The position numbers and the translations under genes are program-made. This document shows, piece after piece, positions 1-8,795 of a stretch of DNA of 64,000 bases. Origin of the DNA: Actinoplanes derwentensis (GTDB taxonomy: Bacteria > Actinomycetota > Actinomycetes > Mycobacteriales > Micromonosporaceae); the NCBI RefSeq assembly GCF_900104725.1, contig NZ_LT629758.1:744001-808000 (forward strand), read 5' to 3'. The notes beneath the pieces were generated by a model. It was not told the DNA's origin, did no database searches, and worked only from the letters and a program-made list of their open reading frames with translations. Position 1 is the first letter of the stretch, and every line of letters starts with the position of its first letter.

Positions 1-131
1 CCGTCCTGCCGGTTGACCGCCATGATCGACAGCAGGAGCAGCAGGGCACCCCCGGCGATGGTGGTCGTGCGTGTCCGCGGGTCGGCCCCGAGCGAGATTG
101 CCACGGCCGTACGGTACCCGCCCTTGATCAC
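1..131 (-). CDS. N-terminus of an unrecognised membrane protein (partial)
   Basis: Reading leftward from a GTG at 131, the frame stays open to the window edge for 43 codons. It has a short basic start followed by a hydrophobic stretch rich in Leu, Ala and Ile, which looks like a signal anchor or first membrane segment. It lies downstream of, and in the same direction as, the CDF exporter, separated by about 90 bases that contain a GGCCGG/CCGGCC palindrome. Only the start is visible, so no function can be given. Confidence 0.35.
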   Translation of the reverse strand, partial: MIKGGYRTAVAISLGADPRTRTTTIAGGALLLLLSIMAVNRQD

Positions 132-221
132 GTTCTGCTATCACCGGCCGGTCCGGCCGGCCAGGGCCCCGCGGTGCCAGGCGGGACCCGATGGAACCGG
201 ACAGGCCGCGCGGGGCAAGGC

Positions 222-1145
222 TCAGGTGTGGGTGGCGTGTTCGTGGCCGGCGTGGGCGGCCGGCTCCAACTGGAACGTCGAGTGCTCGACGTCGAAGTGC
301 CCGGTCAGGCACTCCTGGAGGGCGTCCAGCAACTGCGGAGCGTGGCCGTCGTGGAAGCAGGAGTCGTCCACGACGACGTGGGCGGTCAGTACCGGCAGGC
401 CCGAGGTGACCGTGTGTACGTGCAGGTCGTGCACGGTGTGGACGTGGTCCAGCTCGGTGATGTGGGTGCGGATCGCGTCCAGGTCGACGTCGGCGGGGGC
501 CGCCTCCAGCAGCACGTGGGCCGCCTCCCGCAGCAGGGTGACGGCGCGCGGCGCGATGATCAGGCCGATCAGGATGGAGACGATCGCGTCGGCCCGGGTG
601 AAACCGGTGAACGCGATGATCGCGGCCGCGACCAGGACACCGACCGAGGTGACGGTGTCGGTGGCGACTTCGAGGAACGCGCCGCGCATGTTGAGGCTGT
701 CCGCGCGGGCCCGGTAGAGCAGGGCCACACCGATCAGGTTGCCGATCAGGCCGATGACACCGAAGACGGCCATGCCGCCGGGGGCGACGTCGGCCGGTTC
801 GATGAGGCGGCGAACCCCTTCGATGAAGACGTAGACGCCCATGCCGGCGAGCACGAGCCCGTTGACGGCGGCGGCCAGGATCTCGGCGCGGGCCCAGCCG
901 AAGGTGCGCCGGCCGGCGGCGGGCCGGGCCGCGAGGAGGGTGGCGCCCAGGGCCAGGGCGACGCCGCCCGCGTCGGCGAGCACGTGTCCCGCGTCGGCCA
1001 GCAGCGCCAGGCTGCCGGTGAGCACCGCGCCGGCGATCTCGACGAGGAAGATGACTATCGAGATGCCGAGGGCGGCGGTGAGGATGCCCCGATGCCGTCC
1101 GGTGGCGGTCACCGGCCCGTGGTCGTGGCCATGTCCGTGTCCCAT
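222..1145 (-). CDS. Cation diffusion facilitator (CDF) metal exporter
   Basis: Probable Zn(II)/Co(II)/Cd(II):proton antiporter of the CDF (CzcD/ZnT) family in the cytoplasmic membrane, exporting excess divalent metal. The protein begins with a His-rich metal-binding tail (MGHGHGHDHG). Six membrane segments follow, including the family pattern ALLADAGHVLADAGGVALAL with its HxxxD ligands, then a cytoplasmic C-terminal domain with several His residues and a His-rich tail (AGHEHATHT). The start at 1145 was chosen over one 20 codons upstream because GGAGAGG lies just before it and the His tail begins there. About 307 residues, normal for the family. No ArsR-type regulator is adjacent. The exact metal cannot be told from sequence. 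Confidence 0.9.
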   Translation of the reverse strand: MGHGHGHDHGPVTATGRHRGILTAALGISIVIFLVEIAGAVLTGSLALLADAGHVLADAGGVALALGATLLAARPAAGRRTFGWARAEILAAAVNGLVLAGMGVYVFIEGVRRLIEPADVAPGGMAVFGVIGLIGNLIGVALLYRARADSLNMRGAFLEVATDTVTSVGVLVAAAIIAFTGFTRADAIVSILIGLIIAPRAVTLLREAAHVLLEAAPADVDLDAIRTHITELDHVHTVHDLHVHTVTSGLPVLTAHVVVDDSCFHDGHAPQLLDALQECLTGHFDVEHSTFQLEPAAHAGHEHATHT

Positions 1146-1186
1146 GTTTCTGCCTCTCCGAGTTCCGCCGCCACCAGATCCATGCT

Positions 1187-1208
1187 CATATGCGTACAAC
1201 ACCATATG
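1187..1208. promoter_or_regulatory. CATATG-N10-CATATG repeat upstream of the CDF gene
   Basis: Two CATATG palindromes separated by 10 bases lie 42-63 bases upstream of the CDF start. Metal-sensing ArsR/SmtB repressors often bind AT-rich dyads at such sites, so this is a candidate metal-responsive operator (inference). The rest of the 1146-1508 gap holds no credible gene. It must contain the CDF promoter and the 3' end signal of the neighbouring secreted-protein gene; no clear terminator hairpin was found. Confidence 0.35.
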
Positions 1209-1508
1209 TCATGGGAGCGTGCCGCGGTCAGGAGAATCAGCTCACACCACCGCCAGCCGCAGAAGACCACCCGGCGGGACGGTTTTGTGCTGGAGAGGCA
1301 CCGAACGCCGCTGCCCGGCCGAGCCGGCCGACGAGTACGTGCGCAAGGGCGGCACTGCGGAGGACGCCGACGGTCGGCGTGGGCCAGCGGCGGGCCGGTG
1401 ACCACACCGAACCGCCGCTGGTGACACTGGGCCAGGACGTGTCGTTCCTCGGCCACCGGTCCGGCGACTTCAGTCCGCCGACGTGGTGGCCTACCTGTCG
1501 GGCAGCGG

Positions 1509-2159
1509 TCAGTTCACGAAGACCGGGGCGGCCGCGGCGTCGGAGACCGGCGCGTAACGGGCGCTGAAGGCCACCGAGGCCGAGCAGAGCGACGAACCGC
1601 TGCTGCGGGTGAACACCTGGCCGGCGAACGCGATCGAGTTGGCGCTGTTGTCCGACGTACCGGAAATGGTGTTGTTGTTGGCCTGGAAGACGCAGGTCAC
1701 GGTGCCGAGCAGGGTGCGCAGCACCAGAGTGGCCTGGATCGGGGCGCCGGTGGCGCCGGTGACGACCACGGTGCCGTCGCTGTTGATGGCGGTGGCGAAG
1801 GGCTGGTTGTTGATCGTCAGGCTGTTGACGCCCAGCACTCCGAGGATGCCGCTGACCGTGCAGCCGGACAGCGACAGGGTGGATCCGGCGGTGGCGCTGC
1901 CGGGGGCCGCCGGGTTGTCCGAGACGACCGAGCTGATCGCGGACGTCGTGCAGGTCATGCCGCTGGTGGCGCTCGCGGCGAAGGTGGCAGTGGTGCCGGT
2001 GGCCAGTGCGGACGAGATGGTGGCGCCGGCCGGGACCGCGGTGCCGGCCAGACTGCCGGTGGTCAGCACGGTGGCGTCGTCGGCGAGTGCGGGGGATGCG
2101 GAGAGCAGGGTGGCGAGGGCCGCGGCGGTTACGGTGGCGGCGAGCCGGACTGTGCGCAT
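1509..2159 (-). CDS. Secreted protein of unknown function, Ser/Thr/Ala-rich
   Basis: 216 residues starting with a classical Sec signal peptide (basic MRTVR, hydrophobic core, ASPALA cleavage site near residue 27). The mature part is rich in Ser, Thr, Ala and Gly and contains four Cys residues that could form two disulphides. The texture resembles small beta-sandwich exported proteins common in actinomycetes, but no named domain is recognised. It is divergent from the TetR gene at 2347, and the shared upstream region carries an inverted repeat, so it may be a TetR target. It could be a cell-surface or matrix protein. Confidence 0.7.
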   Translation of the reverse strand: MRTVRLAATVTAAALATLLSASPALADDATVLTTGSLAGTAVPAGATISSALATGTTATFAASATSGMTCTTSAISSVVSDNPAAPGSATAGSTLSLSGCTVSGILGVLGVNSLTINNQPFATAINSDGTVVVTGATGAPIQATLVLRTLLGTVTCVFQANNNTISGTSDNSANSIAFAGQVFTRSSGSSLCSASVAFSARYAPVSDAAAAPVFVN

Positions 2160-2276
2160 GGGGGGATGCCTTCCGGGAGAGGAGTGGTGCTGGTCGTCCC
2201 GGTTCGTCCGCAGTGGACCGGGAAGCGGCGGGGCTGATACTGGAGACCGCCGTGAACACCATCGAGATCCGTGTCG

Positions 2277-2299
2277 TTCGGCATCAAAAACCTGCCGAA
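2277..2299. promoter_or_regulatory. Inverted repeat TTCGGCA-N9-TGCCGAA, candidate TetR operator
   Basis: A perfect 7-base inverted repeat with a 9-base spacer sits between the divergent secreted-protein and TetR genes, about 50 bases before the TetR start. It is followed immediately by TTATAAAC, a plausible -10 region for the rightward promoter. TetR repressors usually bind such palindromes in the divergent region beside their own gene, so autoregulation plus control of the secreted protein is likely (inference). Confidence 0.5.
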
Positions 2300-2346
2300 G
2301 TTATAAACCTGGCTGTTCGGACGTGTCAAGACATCGAAGGATAGCG

Positions 2347-3018
2347 ATGATTGATCAGGATGGTCCGCTACCCGGCGCCCGGACCGGCCGGGATCCGGCG
2401 CGGGCGATCAAGCGCGGGCCGCGCCGGGTGCCGGCCGAGGTGGTGGCCGCCATGCAGCGGGAACGCCTCTACGACGCGCTCGTGCACACCGTCGCGGAGA
2501 AGGGCTACGTCAATGCGACGGTGAGCGACATCTGTGCCGCCGCGGGCGTCACCCGGCCGGCGTTCTATGCACTCTTCGCCGGAAAGGACGACGCGTTCCT
2601 GGCCACCTACCGGTACGGCACCGGGGTGCTGATGCGGTTGATGGAGAAGGCGTACGAGGCGGCTCCCGACTGGCGGGCCGGGGCGCGGGCCGCACTCGGG
2701 GTGCTGCTGGACGTGCTGGCCGGGGTGCCGGCGTTCGCGGCGATGGCGATCGTCGAGATCGACGCGGTCGGGCCGCTGGGGCGCCGGGAGCGGGCCGAGC
2801 TGCTGGGCCGGTTCGCGCGGTTCTTCGCCGAGGCTCCGGGGCGGCCGTTGCCCGCGGAGCTGATCGCCACTGTGGTGGGTGGCGTCTATTCGACGATCTA
2901 CCGGTACGCCGCGGAGGGCCGGGTGACCGAGCTGCCGTCCGAGTTGCCGGTGCTGAGCTTCTTCATGATGGCCCCGTTCCTGGGGCGCGCGGATGCGCTG
3001 GGGGAACTCGGGAGCTAG
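2347..3018 (+). CDS. TetR/AcrR-family transcriptional regulator
   Basis: 223 residues. An N-terminal tail of about 30 residues rich in Arg and Pro precedes the TetR helix-turn-helix (VSDICAAAGVTRPAFYALFA, about residues 58-77). A helical ligand-binding domain follows. The start at 2347 has AAGGA a few bases upstream. The reading frame is open far upstream, but that part is antisense to the secreted-protein gene and is not coding. Its probable operator is the inverted repeat at 2277-2299. The ligand is unknown. Confidence 0.85.
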   Translation: MIDQDGPLPGARTGRDPARAIKRGPRRVPAEVVAAMQRERLYDALVHTVAEKGYVNATVSDICAAAGVTRPAFYALFAGKDDAFLATYRYGTGVLMRLMEKAYEAAPDWRAGARAALGVLLDVLAGVPAFAAMAIVEIDAVGPLGRRERAELLGRFARFFAEAPGRPLPAELIATVVGGVYSTIYRYAAEGRVTELPSELPVLSFFMMAPFLGRADALGELGS

Positions 3019-3189
3019 TCGGATACCCGCGGGGTTTTTCACTTTCCGCAATGTCGGCGAGCGGCCTTGACCGCCGACATTACCGGGGCGTAACTTTCCC
3101 GAAATCATCGAGATCAGTCGATCACGACGGCCGGGTACGCATCCGCAGTGCGTCCCGGTCGCACCCCCCAGACCAATCGGGAGAACCGT

Positions 3190-3792
3190 ATGGGCATCAC
3201 CGTCGGCCACACCCGCTGGCGCCGCTTCGGCGTCATGATGGGCATCGTCATAGCGCTCGCCGCCGCCCTGGTCCTGCTGACCGCCAAGGGTGTGCTCGCG
3301 GTGTCGTTCGCGATCTCCGGAATGCCGTTCACCATCACCTCGCCGCGACTGCACGGCCTCGGTTTCGAACAGTTCGCGGTCCTCGACGAGATGGCCCCGG
3401 ACAGTCCCAACGCCGGCTCCGACGGCGGTCAGAAGGTCCTCATCGTCTCGGCGATCAACACCGCCGAGCTCTACGGTCTCTGTCAGGCCATCAGCCTCGG
3501 CGGCACCAACCTGGTGATCCGGGCCGGCAGCGAGCAGAACCCGGTGACCGCCGAGCGTCTGGTCGTCGACTCCGACCTGATCCAGGGCAACGCCGAGTTC
3601 AGCAAGATCGATATCGGTCAGGACGCCAGCACGCTGACCAGGGTGCCCGGTGTCACCGGCGGACTCGGTGTCTTCGGCCAGCAGGCCGAGGAGGTCACGA
3701 TCCGCAACCTGCGGCAGAACAACTACGCCACCACCGCCGTGACCTTCCGCCTGCCGAACCTGTGGATGGGATTCGACGAACGTGGCTGCTGA
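3190..3792 (+). CDS. DUF6230-family membrane-anchored protein
   Basis: 200 residues from the ATG at 3190, which has GGGAGA upstream. One N-terminal membrane segment (about residues 15-37) is followed by an extracytoplasmic domain. The whole-length pattern and the gene pair match the actinobacterial DUF6230 family, which is regularly followed by DUF6114; the role is unknown. The next gene overlaps its end by 11 bases, implying translational coupling and probably a two-protein membrane complex. Family assignment is from recall of the pattern, not from a search. Confidence 0.65.
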   Translation: MGITVGHTRWRRFGVMMGIVIALAAALVLLTAKGVLAVSFAISGMPFTITSPRLHGLGFEQFAVLDEMAPDSPNAGSDGGQKVLIVSAINTAELYGLCQAISLGGTNLVIRAGSEQNPVTAERLVVDSDLIQGNAEFSKIDIGQDASTLTRVPGVTGGLGVFGQQAEEVTIRNLRQNNYATTAVTFRLPNLWMGFDERGC

Positions 3793-4201
3793 CACCCCGG
3801 CCCGCGCCGGCCGGTCCCGCGCGAGATGGCGGGACTGGCGGCGCTCCCGCCCGTTCTGGGCCGGCCTGCTGGTCGTGCTCGGCGGCCTGGAGACGGTGCT
3901 GACCGTCTGGGCGCCGCTGCCGGTGGTGCTGAAAGTCGGGATGCAGAATTTCCTGGGGTTTCTCATCCCCGTTCTGATCGTCCTTTGTGGTCTTCTCATC
4001 TGGTTCAATCCCGCCCAGCGGATGTTCTATTCATTGGTGACTGTCGTGCTTTCTTTGAGCTCTTGGCTCACCTCGAACATGGGCGGTTTCGTCATCGGTC
4101 TGCTGTTCGGCCTGATCGGCGGTTCCCTGGCTTTTGCGTGGAACGTCGACGACAGTTACCCGGTGTCCGATTCCTACCCGAACATTCCGGACCAGGACTG
4201 A
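3782..4201 (+). CDS. DUF6114-family integral membrane protein
   Basis: 139 residues from a GTG inside the end of the DUF6230 gene. A basic, Arg-rich N-terminus is followed by about four hydrophobic segments (near residues 27-47, 53-72, 80-97 and 103-122) and an acidic C-terminal tail (DDSYPVSDSYPNIPDQD). The pairing with DUF6230 is conserved in actinomycetes and suggests a heteromeric membrane unit. No catalytic residue is evident and the function is unknown. Confidence 0.65.
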   Translation: MAADTPARAGRSRARWRDWRRSRPFWAGLLVVLGGLETVLTVWAPLPVVLKVGMQNFLGFLIPVLIVLCGLLIWFNPAQRMFYSLVTVVLSLSSWLTSNMGGFVIGLLFGLIGGSLAFAWNVDDSYPVSDSYPNIPDQD

Positions 4202-4372
4202 TGGCCCACCTGGGATTGGCCGAACGGTGTCCCGAGAAACGATCTTAAGTTCGTGTTCTGCGTCTTAGGTTCCAGTTGGTCCGCCATGGCAACTTTCCTG
4301 TGTCAGTGTTGGCGCTTGTAGGCAGTTGAATTGCGGCTGCCGTCGACCTGCGCAGGAAACGTGGAGGATTTC

Positions 4373-4747
4373 GTGGCGAACATCGAAACCGCTCTCAAAG
4401 AGGCGATGGCCCTCGAGGGCGCCGTCGGCGTCGCGCTCGTCGACTACACCAGTGGCCTGACCCTCGGCTACATGGGTGGCGACGGCGTCATGGACATGAC
4501 CATGGCGGCCGCCGGTAACACGGACGTGGTCCGCGCCAAGATGCGCACCCTGGAGCTGCTCGGCCTCCAGGACGGCATCGAGGACATCCTGATCACCCTC
4601 GACACGCAGTACCACCTGATCCGGCTGCTCCGTGGCCGCCGCAGTGGCGACGCGCTCTTCCTCTACCTCGCGCTGAACAAGAACCGCGCGAACCTGGGCC
4701 TGGCTCGTCACCAGCTGCGCAAGATCGAGAGCGACCTCGACGTTTGA
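4373..4747 (+). CDS. Small roadblock/LC7-like protein
   Basis: 124 residues from a GTG at 4373 with GGAGG upstream; an in-frame ATG at 4331 is less likely because it lacks such a site. The pattern (early helix, then GAVGVALVDYTSGLTLGYMG, then helices) resembles the longin/roadblock fold used by MglB-type regulators of small Ras-like GTPases. A second roadblock-like gene follows after about 100 bases. No GTPase gene is nearby, so the pair may act on a GTPase elsewhere or serve another signalling role (inference). Confidence 0.6.
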   Translation: MANIETALKEAMALEGAVGVALVDYTSGLTLGYMGGDGVMDMTMAAAGNTDVVRAKMRTLELLGLQDGIEDILITLDTQYHLIRLLRGRRSGDALFLYLALNKNRANLGLARHQLRKIESDLDV

Positions 4748-4814
4748 AACACCCCGGCCCCCAGCGGGCCGTTCGTGGGTCGTAGCGCCGTGACGCCCCA
4801 TGCTCTCGCTCTTC

Positions 4815-4832
4815 CCCCGGCCGGCGCCGGGG
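4815..4832 (+). terminator. Stem-loop between the two roadblock genes
   Basis: CCCCGGC-CGGC-GCCGGGG forms a perfect 7-bp stem with a 4-base loop between the two roadblock-like genes. No T-tract follows. It could attenuate or terminate transcription, or stabilise the 3' end of the upstream message and give the two genes different expression levels. Confidence 0.35.
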
Positions 4833-4853
4833 TGTCTCCACGGAAGGAACCAT

Positions 4854-5342
4854 ATGACGACCCCTGACGGCGCCCAACCAGCTTGGTTGACGCCTCGGCA
4901 CGCAGCTCCGGTGAGTGCGAGGGTCGCCCAGTCGGATCCGGTGCTGGATCCGCAACGCCCGCTCCGGATGGAGCTGGCCGCTCTGCGGCATCAGGTCGCC
5001 GGTGTCACCTCCTGCATCATCGCCGGGGTCGACGGTCTGCTCGTCCTGTTCGACTCGCGGTCCGACCACGAACCGCACGACGTCGCGGCGATGGCGGCCG
5101 CCGCTCACGGCATCAGCCGGACCTGTGGCAGCGCGCTGAATCAGGGCGGGTTCCAGGAGGTCACGATCCGCAACCAGAACGGATGCCTCGCGGTCTACGG
5201 CGTCGGTGATCTCTCGTTGCTGGCCGTGGTCGGCGACGGCACGGTCAACGTGGCACGTCTGCACCTCGAGGCGCGGCCGGTGCTCGGCCGTCTGGCCGCG
5301 CTCCTCGAGGGCGACAGCAGGAACCGCAACTTCACCCGCTAG
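4854..5342 (+). CDS. Roadblock/LC7 domain protein
   Basis: 162 residues from the ATG at 4854, preceded by GGAAGGAA. After a proline-rich leader of about 35 residues comes a roadblock/LC7-like domain (MELAALRHQVAGVTSCIIAG through the strand CLAVYGVGDLSLLAVVGDG). Such proteins dimerise and act as effectors or activators of MglA-like GTPases; in actinomycetes they often occur in sets with sensor kinases, which are absent here. The stop codon overlaps that of the convergent PI-PLC gene by three bases, leaving no room for a terminator between them. Confidence 0.7.
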   Translation: MTTPDGAQPAWLTPRHAAPVSARVAQSDPVLDPQRPLRMELAALRHQVAGVTSCIIAGVDGLLVLFDSRSDHEPHDVAAMAAAAHGISRTCGSALNQGGFQEVTIRNQNGCLAVYGVGDLSLLAVVGDGTVNVARLHLEARPVLGRLAALLEGDSRNRNFTR

Positions 5343-6325
5343 TTGTACGCCAGGATCTTGTTGATCAGCCCGCCACCGGGGAAGTCGAGCATCACCACCC
5401 CGGTGCGGGACAGCGAGGTCGCGTTCAGCCGGCCCAGCAGGTAGGGATTGACCCCCTGCTCCCACAGGGCCCCGCCGGCCACCCAGTAGGGCGGGGCCAG
5501 GGCACCCGAGCCGCTGGTGAAGTTGACGTAGATCTTCGTGGCGTCCCCGCTGTTCGTGGTGGTCAGGAAGTTGTTCACGGCGTCCCGTTTGGCACCGATC
5601 GCGGCGAACGTCGGCACGCTGTACTCGTCCTGCACATACGCCGACGAGCCGTCGTTCCAGCCGGAGAACTGCGCCAGCCCGTAACTGTCGAACCGCCCGC
5701 CGCGCGGGCCGTTCAGCACCGCGAGGACGACCTTGCCGCGGACCGTGCCGAGGGTGGGCACGGCCGCCGCGGAGGTCCTGGTCACCGACGGGGCCCAGAA
5801 CAGTCCGGGGCGCGCGGCCACGTACGAGTCGAAGATGTCGGTGAAGCTCTTCTGCCCGGTCGCGTCGACACAGGAGCCGGTCTCGCCGGTGCACTCCTGC
5901 TTGAGGCGCAGCAGGACCGTCTCGCCGGGGTGCGCGCCGAGGAACGATCCCAGCCGGCTGAGCACGTCGTCGAAGTTCGCCTGCTGGTACGTCACCCCGT
6001 GATGGATCGTGAAGGTGTTCCCGTCGTTGACCCGGGCCCGCACGTCGATCGCCCGGATGCCGGCGTCCAGCTGCGCGGTCAGGGTGGCGGCGCTGTTGCC
6101 GTAGTTCTCCTGGGTCTGGGTGTAGTCACCGCCGTGGATGGACAGGGTCTCGTGGGTTCCCGGGATGGACAGCGAGGCGAGGCTGCGGCCGTCGGCCAGC
6201 CCGGCCATCCAGTTCTGATTGCTCGCGGAGCTCAGTGTCCGGTAGGAGATGTCGGCGGCGAGGGCCGGCTGCGGGACCAGAAGTAGCGCGGCGGTGAGGC
6301 CGGCGGCGGCGAGAGCACGCTTCAT
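5339..6325 (-). CDS. Secreted phosphatidylinositol-specific phospholipase C
   Basis: 328 residues from the ATG at 6325, with a clear Sec signal peptide ending near PALAA (about residue 28). The PI-PLC X-domain pattern is present: SIPGTHETLS with the general-base His, AGIRAIDVRAR, and IHHG with the second catalytic His, then LLRLKQE. Bacterial enzymes of this family cleave phosphatidylinositol to cyclic inositol phosphate and diacylglycerol without calcium. The upstream region shared with the M4 protease gene is AT-rich and probably holds divergent promoters, so these two exoenzymes may be co-regulated. Confidence 0.85.
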   Translation of the reverse strand: MKRALAAAGLTAALLLVPQPALAADISYRTLSSASNQNWMAGLADGRSLASLSIPGTHETLSIHGGDYTQTQENYGNSAATLTAQLDAGIRAIDVRARVNDGNTFTIHHGVTYQQANFDDVLSRLGSFLGAHPGETVLLRLKQECTGETGSCVDATGQKSFTDIFDSYVAARPGLFWAPSVTRTSAAAVPTLGTVRGKVVLAVLNGPRGGRFDSYGLAQFSGWNDGSSAYVQDEYSVPTFAAIGAKRDAVNNFLTTTNSGDATKIYVNFTSGSGALAPPYWVAGGALWEQGVNPYLLGRLNATSLSRTGVVMLDFPGGGLINKILAYN

Positions 6326-6473
6326 GGCGCGGAAATATATCGCTTTATTTACATAAACGGAAGATGTCACGTCCGCGATATGACTCTGAAGATATAGATG
6401 CTCTTCTCTCTTTCCCCTCAATAATCGATTCACACGTTGCCATACGTGGATTTCTGGTTCGGGGAGGAACCGA

Positions 6474-8738
6474 GTGAAGAAACCCTTCGCGCTGGCCGGC
6501 ATCACCGTGCTGGTCGGCAGTACCCTTGTGGCCACCGCCGCGAGTAGTTCAGCCGCGCCGACGGCGCCCGTCGCGCCGCCGTCCGAAGCCCAGGCCGTCA
6601 GCCGGGCCGACGGACACCTCAAGGCCCGCCCCGCCGACATCGAGGCCGCGGCCGGAGACTCGTACTCCGCCTACCGCACCCTGGTCGACGCCGACGGCGG
6701 AGCCCACGTCCGCTACACCCGTGAATACCAGGGCCTGCGGGTCTACGGCGGCGACTTCGTCGTGCACACCCAGCCGGGCGGCGCCTACGACGGCGCCTCG
6801 AACGGCCTGAGCGCCCCGCTGAACATCGCCGTCACCCCGAAGGTCACCGCCGCGAAGGCCGCCAAGGCCGCGAAATCCGCGTTCGAGGGCGAGATCACCG
6901 GCTCGGAGACTCCCGAACTGTTCGTCGACGCCAGCACCGGCACCGGCGTGCTCGCCTGGGAGACCGTCGTCAAGGGCTGGGCCCCGGACAAGCAGACCCC
7001 GTCGGTCCTGCACGTCATCACCGACGCCCAGACCGGCGCCTACATCGGCGAGTTCGACGACATCGAGACCGTCGCCGGCACCGGCGCCAGCGTCTACTCC
7101 GGCACCGTCGCGGTCGACACCACGCTGTCCGGCTCCACGTACAGCATGATCGACCCGTCGCACGGCAACGGCCGCACCTGCGACATGAACAACGGCACCA
7201 GCACCTGTACGACGTTCACCGACGCCGACAACGCCTGGGGCACCGGCGCCACCTCGAACCGTCAGTCGGCCGCCGTCGACGCCCACTTCGGCGCCGCGAA
7301 GACGTTCGACTACTTCAAGAACGTGCACGGCCGTAACGGCATCTTCGGCACCGGTGCGGGCGTCCCGTCCCGCGTCCACTACGGAAGCGCGTACGTCAAC
7401 GCCTTCTGGGACGGCGCCCAGATGACCTACGGCGACGGTTCGGGCAACACCCGCCCGCTCGTCTCCCTCGACGTGGCCGGCCACGAGATGGCACACGGCG
7501 TCACCGAGAACGTGGTCTCCGGCGGCCTGACGTACTCCGGCGAGTCCGGCGGTCTCAACGAGGCCACCAGCGACATCTTCGGCTCGATGGTCGAGTTCTA
7601 CGCCAACACCTCCGCTGACCCGGGCGACTACCAGGTCGGCGAGAAGATCAACATCAACGGCAACGGCACGCCGCTGCGCTACATGTACAACCCGACCCTC
7701 GACGGCTCGTCGCACGGCTGCTGGGCGTCCAACACCAACAGCATCGACGTGCACTACTCGTCCGGCCCGGGCAACCACTTCTTCTTCAACCTCGCCGAGG
7801 GCACCGGCGCCACCTCGTACGGCACCTCGCCGGTCTGTGGCTCGGCCCCCGCGGTGACCGGCATCGGCCGCGACAAGGCCGGCGCCATCTGGTACCGGGC
7901 TCTGGACGCCTACTTCACCTCCAACACCCGCTACTACCTGGCCTCCAACCTGGCCAACACGTCCCGCGCCTACACCCTGCGGGCCGCCACCGACCTGTAC
8001 GGTTCCTGCTCCACCGAGTACAAGGCCGTCCAGGCCGCCTGGACCGCGGTCAACGTGGCCGGCAGCGACACCGCCTGCTCCACCGGCAACGACTTCTCGC
8101 TGACCAGCACCCCGTCCAGCGCGTCGGTCAACCCGGGTTCGTCGGCCACCGCCACCATCGCCACCGCCGTCACCAGCGGTAGCGCCCAGACGGTCGCCCT
8201 GACCGCCTCGGGCCTGCCGTCCGGTGTCACCGCCAGCTTCAGCCCGTCGTCGGTCACCGCCGGCGCCAGCTCCACGCTGACCCTGGCCACCACCACCGCG
8301 GCCGCCCCCGGCACCTACTCGATCACGGTCACCGGCACCGGCACCGCGGCCACCAAGACCGCCACGTTCTCGCTGACGATCAACGGCGCCGCGGGTACCT
8401 GCTCCGGCACCAACGCCACCGACGTGACGATCTCGGACAATGCCACGGTCAACTCGCCGATCACCATCAGCGGCTGCGCCCGCAACGCCTCGGCGACCAG
8501 CACCGTCGAGATCCACATCGTCCACACCTACATCGGTGACCTGGTCGTCTCCCTGGTCGCGCCGGACGGCACCGTCTACGCCCTGCGCAGCCGCACCGGT
8601 GGCAGCACCGACAACATCGACACCACGTACACCACCAACCTGTCCTCCGAGGTCGCGAACGGCACCTGGAACCTCCGGGTCCAGGACGCGGCGTCCGCCG
8701 ACACCGGCTACATCAACAGCTGGACGCTGACCCTCTAA
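6474..8738 (+). CDS. Secreted M4 (thermolysin/griselysin-type) metalloprotease with P-domain
   Basis: 754 residues from a GTG preceded by GGGGAGGAACC. Order: signal peptide (about 1-27); FTP/PepSY-type propeptide (about 40-200) acting as chaperone and inhibitor; M4 catalytic domain with the zinc site HEMAH at residues 337-341 and the third ligand Glu in GGLNEATSD near 363; the second active-site His region DVHYSSGPGNHF; a Ser/Thr-rich Ig-like linker (about 545-640); and a C-terminal proprotein-convertase P-domain (about 645-754). It should be a neutral extracellular zinc protease. A strong terminator follows directly. Confidence 0.92.
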   Translation: MKKPFALAGITVLVGSTLVATAASSSAAPTAPVAPPSEAQAVSRADGHLKARPADIEAAAGDSYSAYRTLVDADGGAHVRYTREYQGLRVYGGDFVVHTQPGGAYDGASNGLSAPLNIAVTPKVTAAKAAKAAKSAFEGEITGSETPELFVDASTGTGVLAWETVVKGWAPDKQTPSVLHVITDAQTGAYIGEFDDIETVAGTGASVYSGTVAVDTTLSGSTYSMIDPSHGNGRTCDMNNGTSTCTTFTDADNAWGTGATSNRQSAAVDAHFGAAKTFDYFKNVHGRNGIFGTGAGVPSRVHYGSAYVNAFWDGAQMTYGDGSGNTRPLVSLDVAGHEMAHGVTENVVSGGLTYSGESGGLNEATSDIFGSMVEFYANTSADPGDYQVGEKININGNGTPLRYMYNPTLDGSSHGCWASNTNSIDVHYSSGPGNHFFFNLAEGTGATSYGTSPVCGSAPAVTGIGRDKAGAIWYRALDAYFTSNTRYYLASNLANTSRAYTLRAATDLYGSCSTEYKAVQAAWTAVNVAGSDTACSTGNDFSLTSTPSSASVNPGSSATATIATAVTSGSAQTVALTASGLPSGVTASFSPSSVTAGASSTLTLATTTAAAPGTYSITVTGTGTAATKTATFSLTINGAAGTCSGTNATDVTISDNATVNSPITISGCARNASATSTVEIHIVHTYIGDLVVSLVAPDGTVYALRSRTGGSTDNIDTTYTTNLSSEVANGTWNLRVQDAASADTGYINSWTLTL

Positions 8739-8754
8739 ACCCCGCGACGCTCAC

Positions 8755-8795
8755 GGTTTGGCCCTCACCTTCAGGCGAGGGCCAAACCCCTTTTT
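8755..8795 (+). terminator. Rho-independent terminator after the M4 protease gene
   Basis: GGTTTGGCCCTC (8755-8766) pairs perfectly with GAGGGCCAAACC (8777-8788). After two C residues comes TTTTT. This is a textbook intrinsic terminator located 16 bases after the stop codon. Confidence 0.92.

Noticed and set aside
3051..3902. 283-codon plus-strand frame overlapping the DUF6230 gene
   Set aside because: Same region in another frame; His/Arg/Pro-rich translation without domains, whereas the DUF6230 frame has a ribosome site and a membrane anchor.
6549..8525. Open frame of 658 codons on the minus strand across the M4 protease gene
   Set aside because: It is exactly antisense to a gene with complete catalytic motifs, its translation is Gly/Val/Arg/Asp-rich with no domain, and such mirror frames are usual in very GC-rich DNA.
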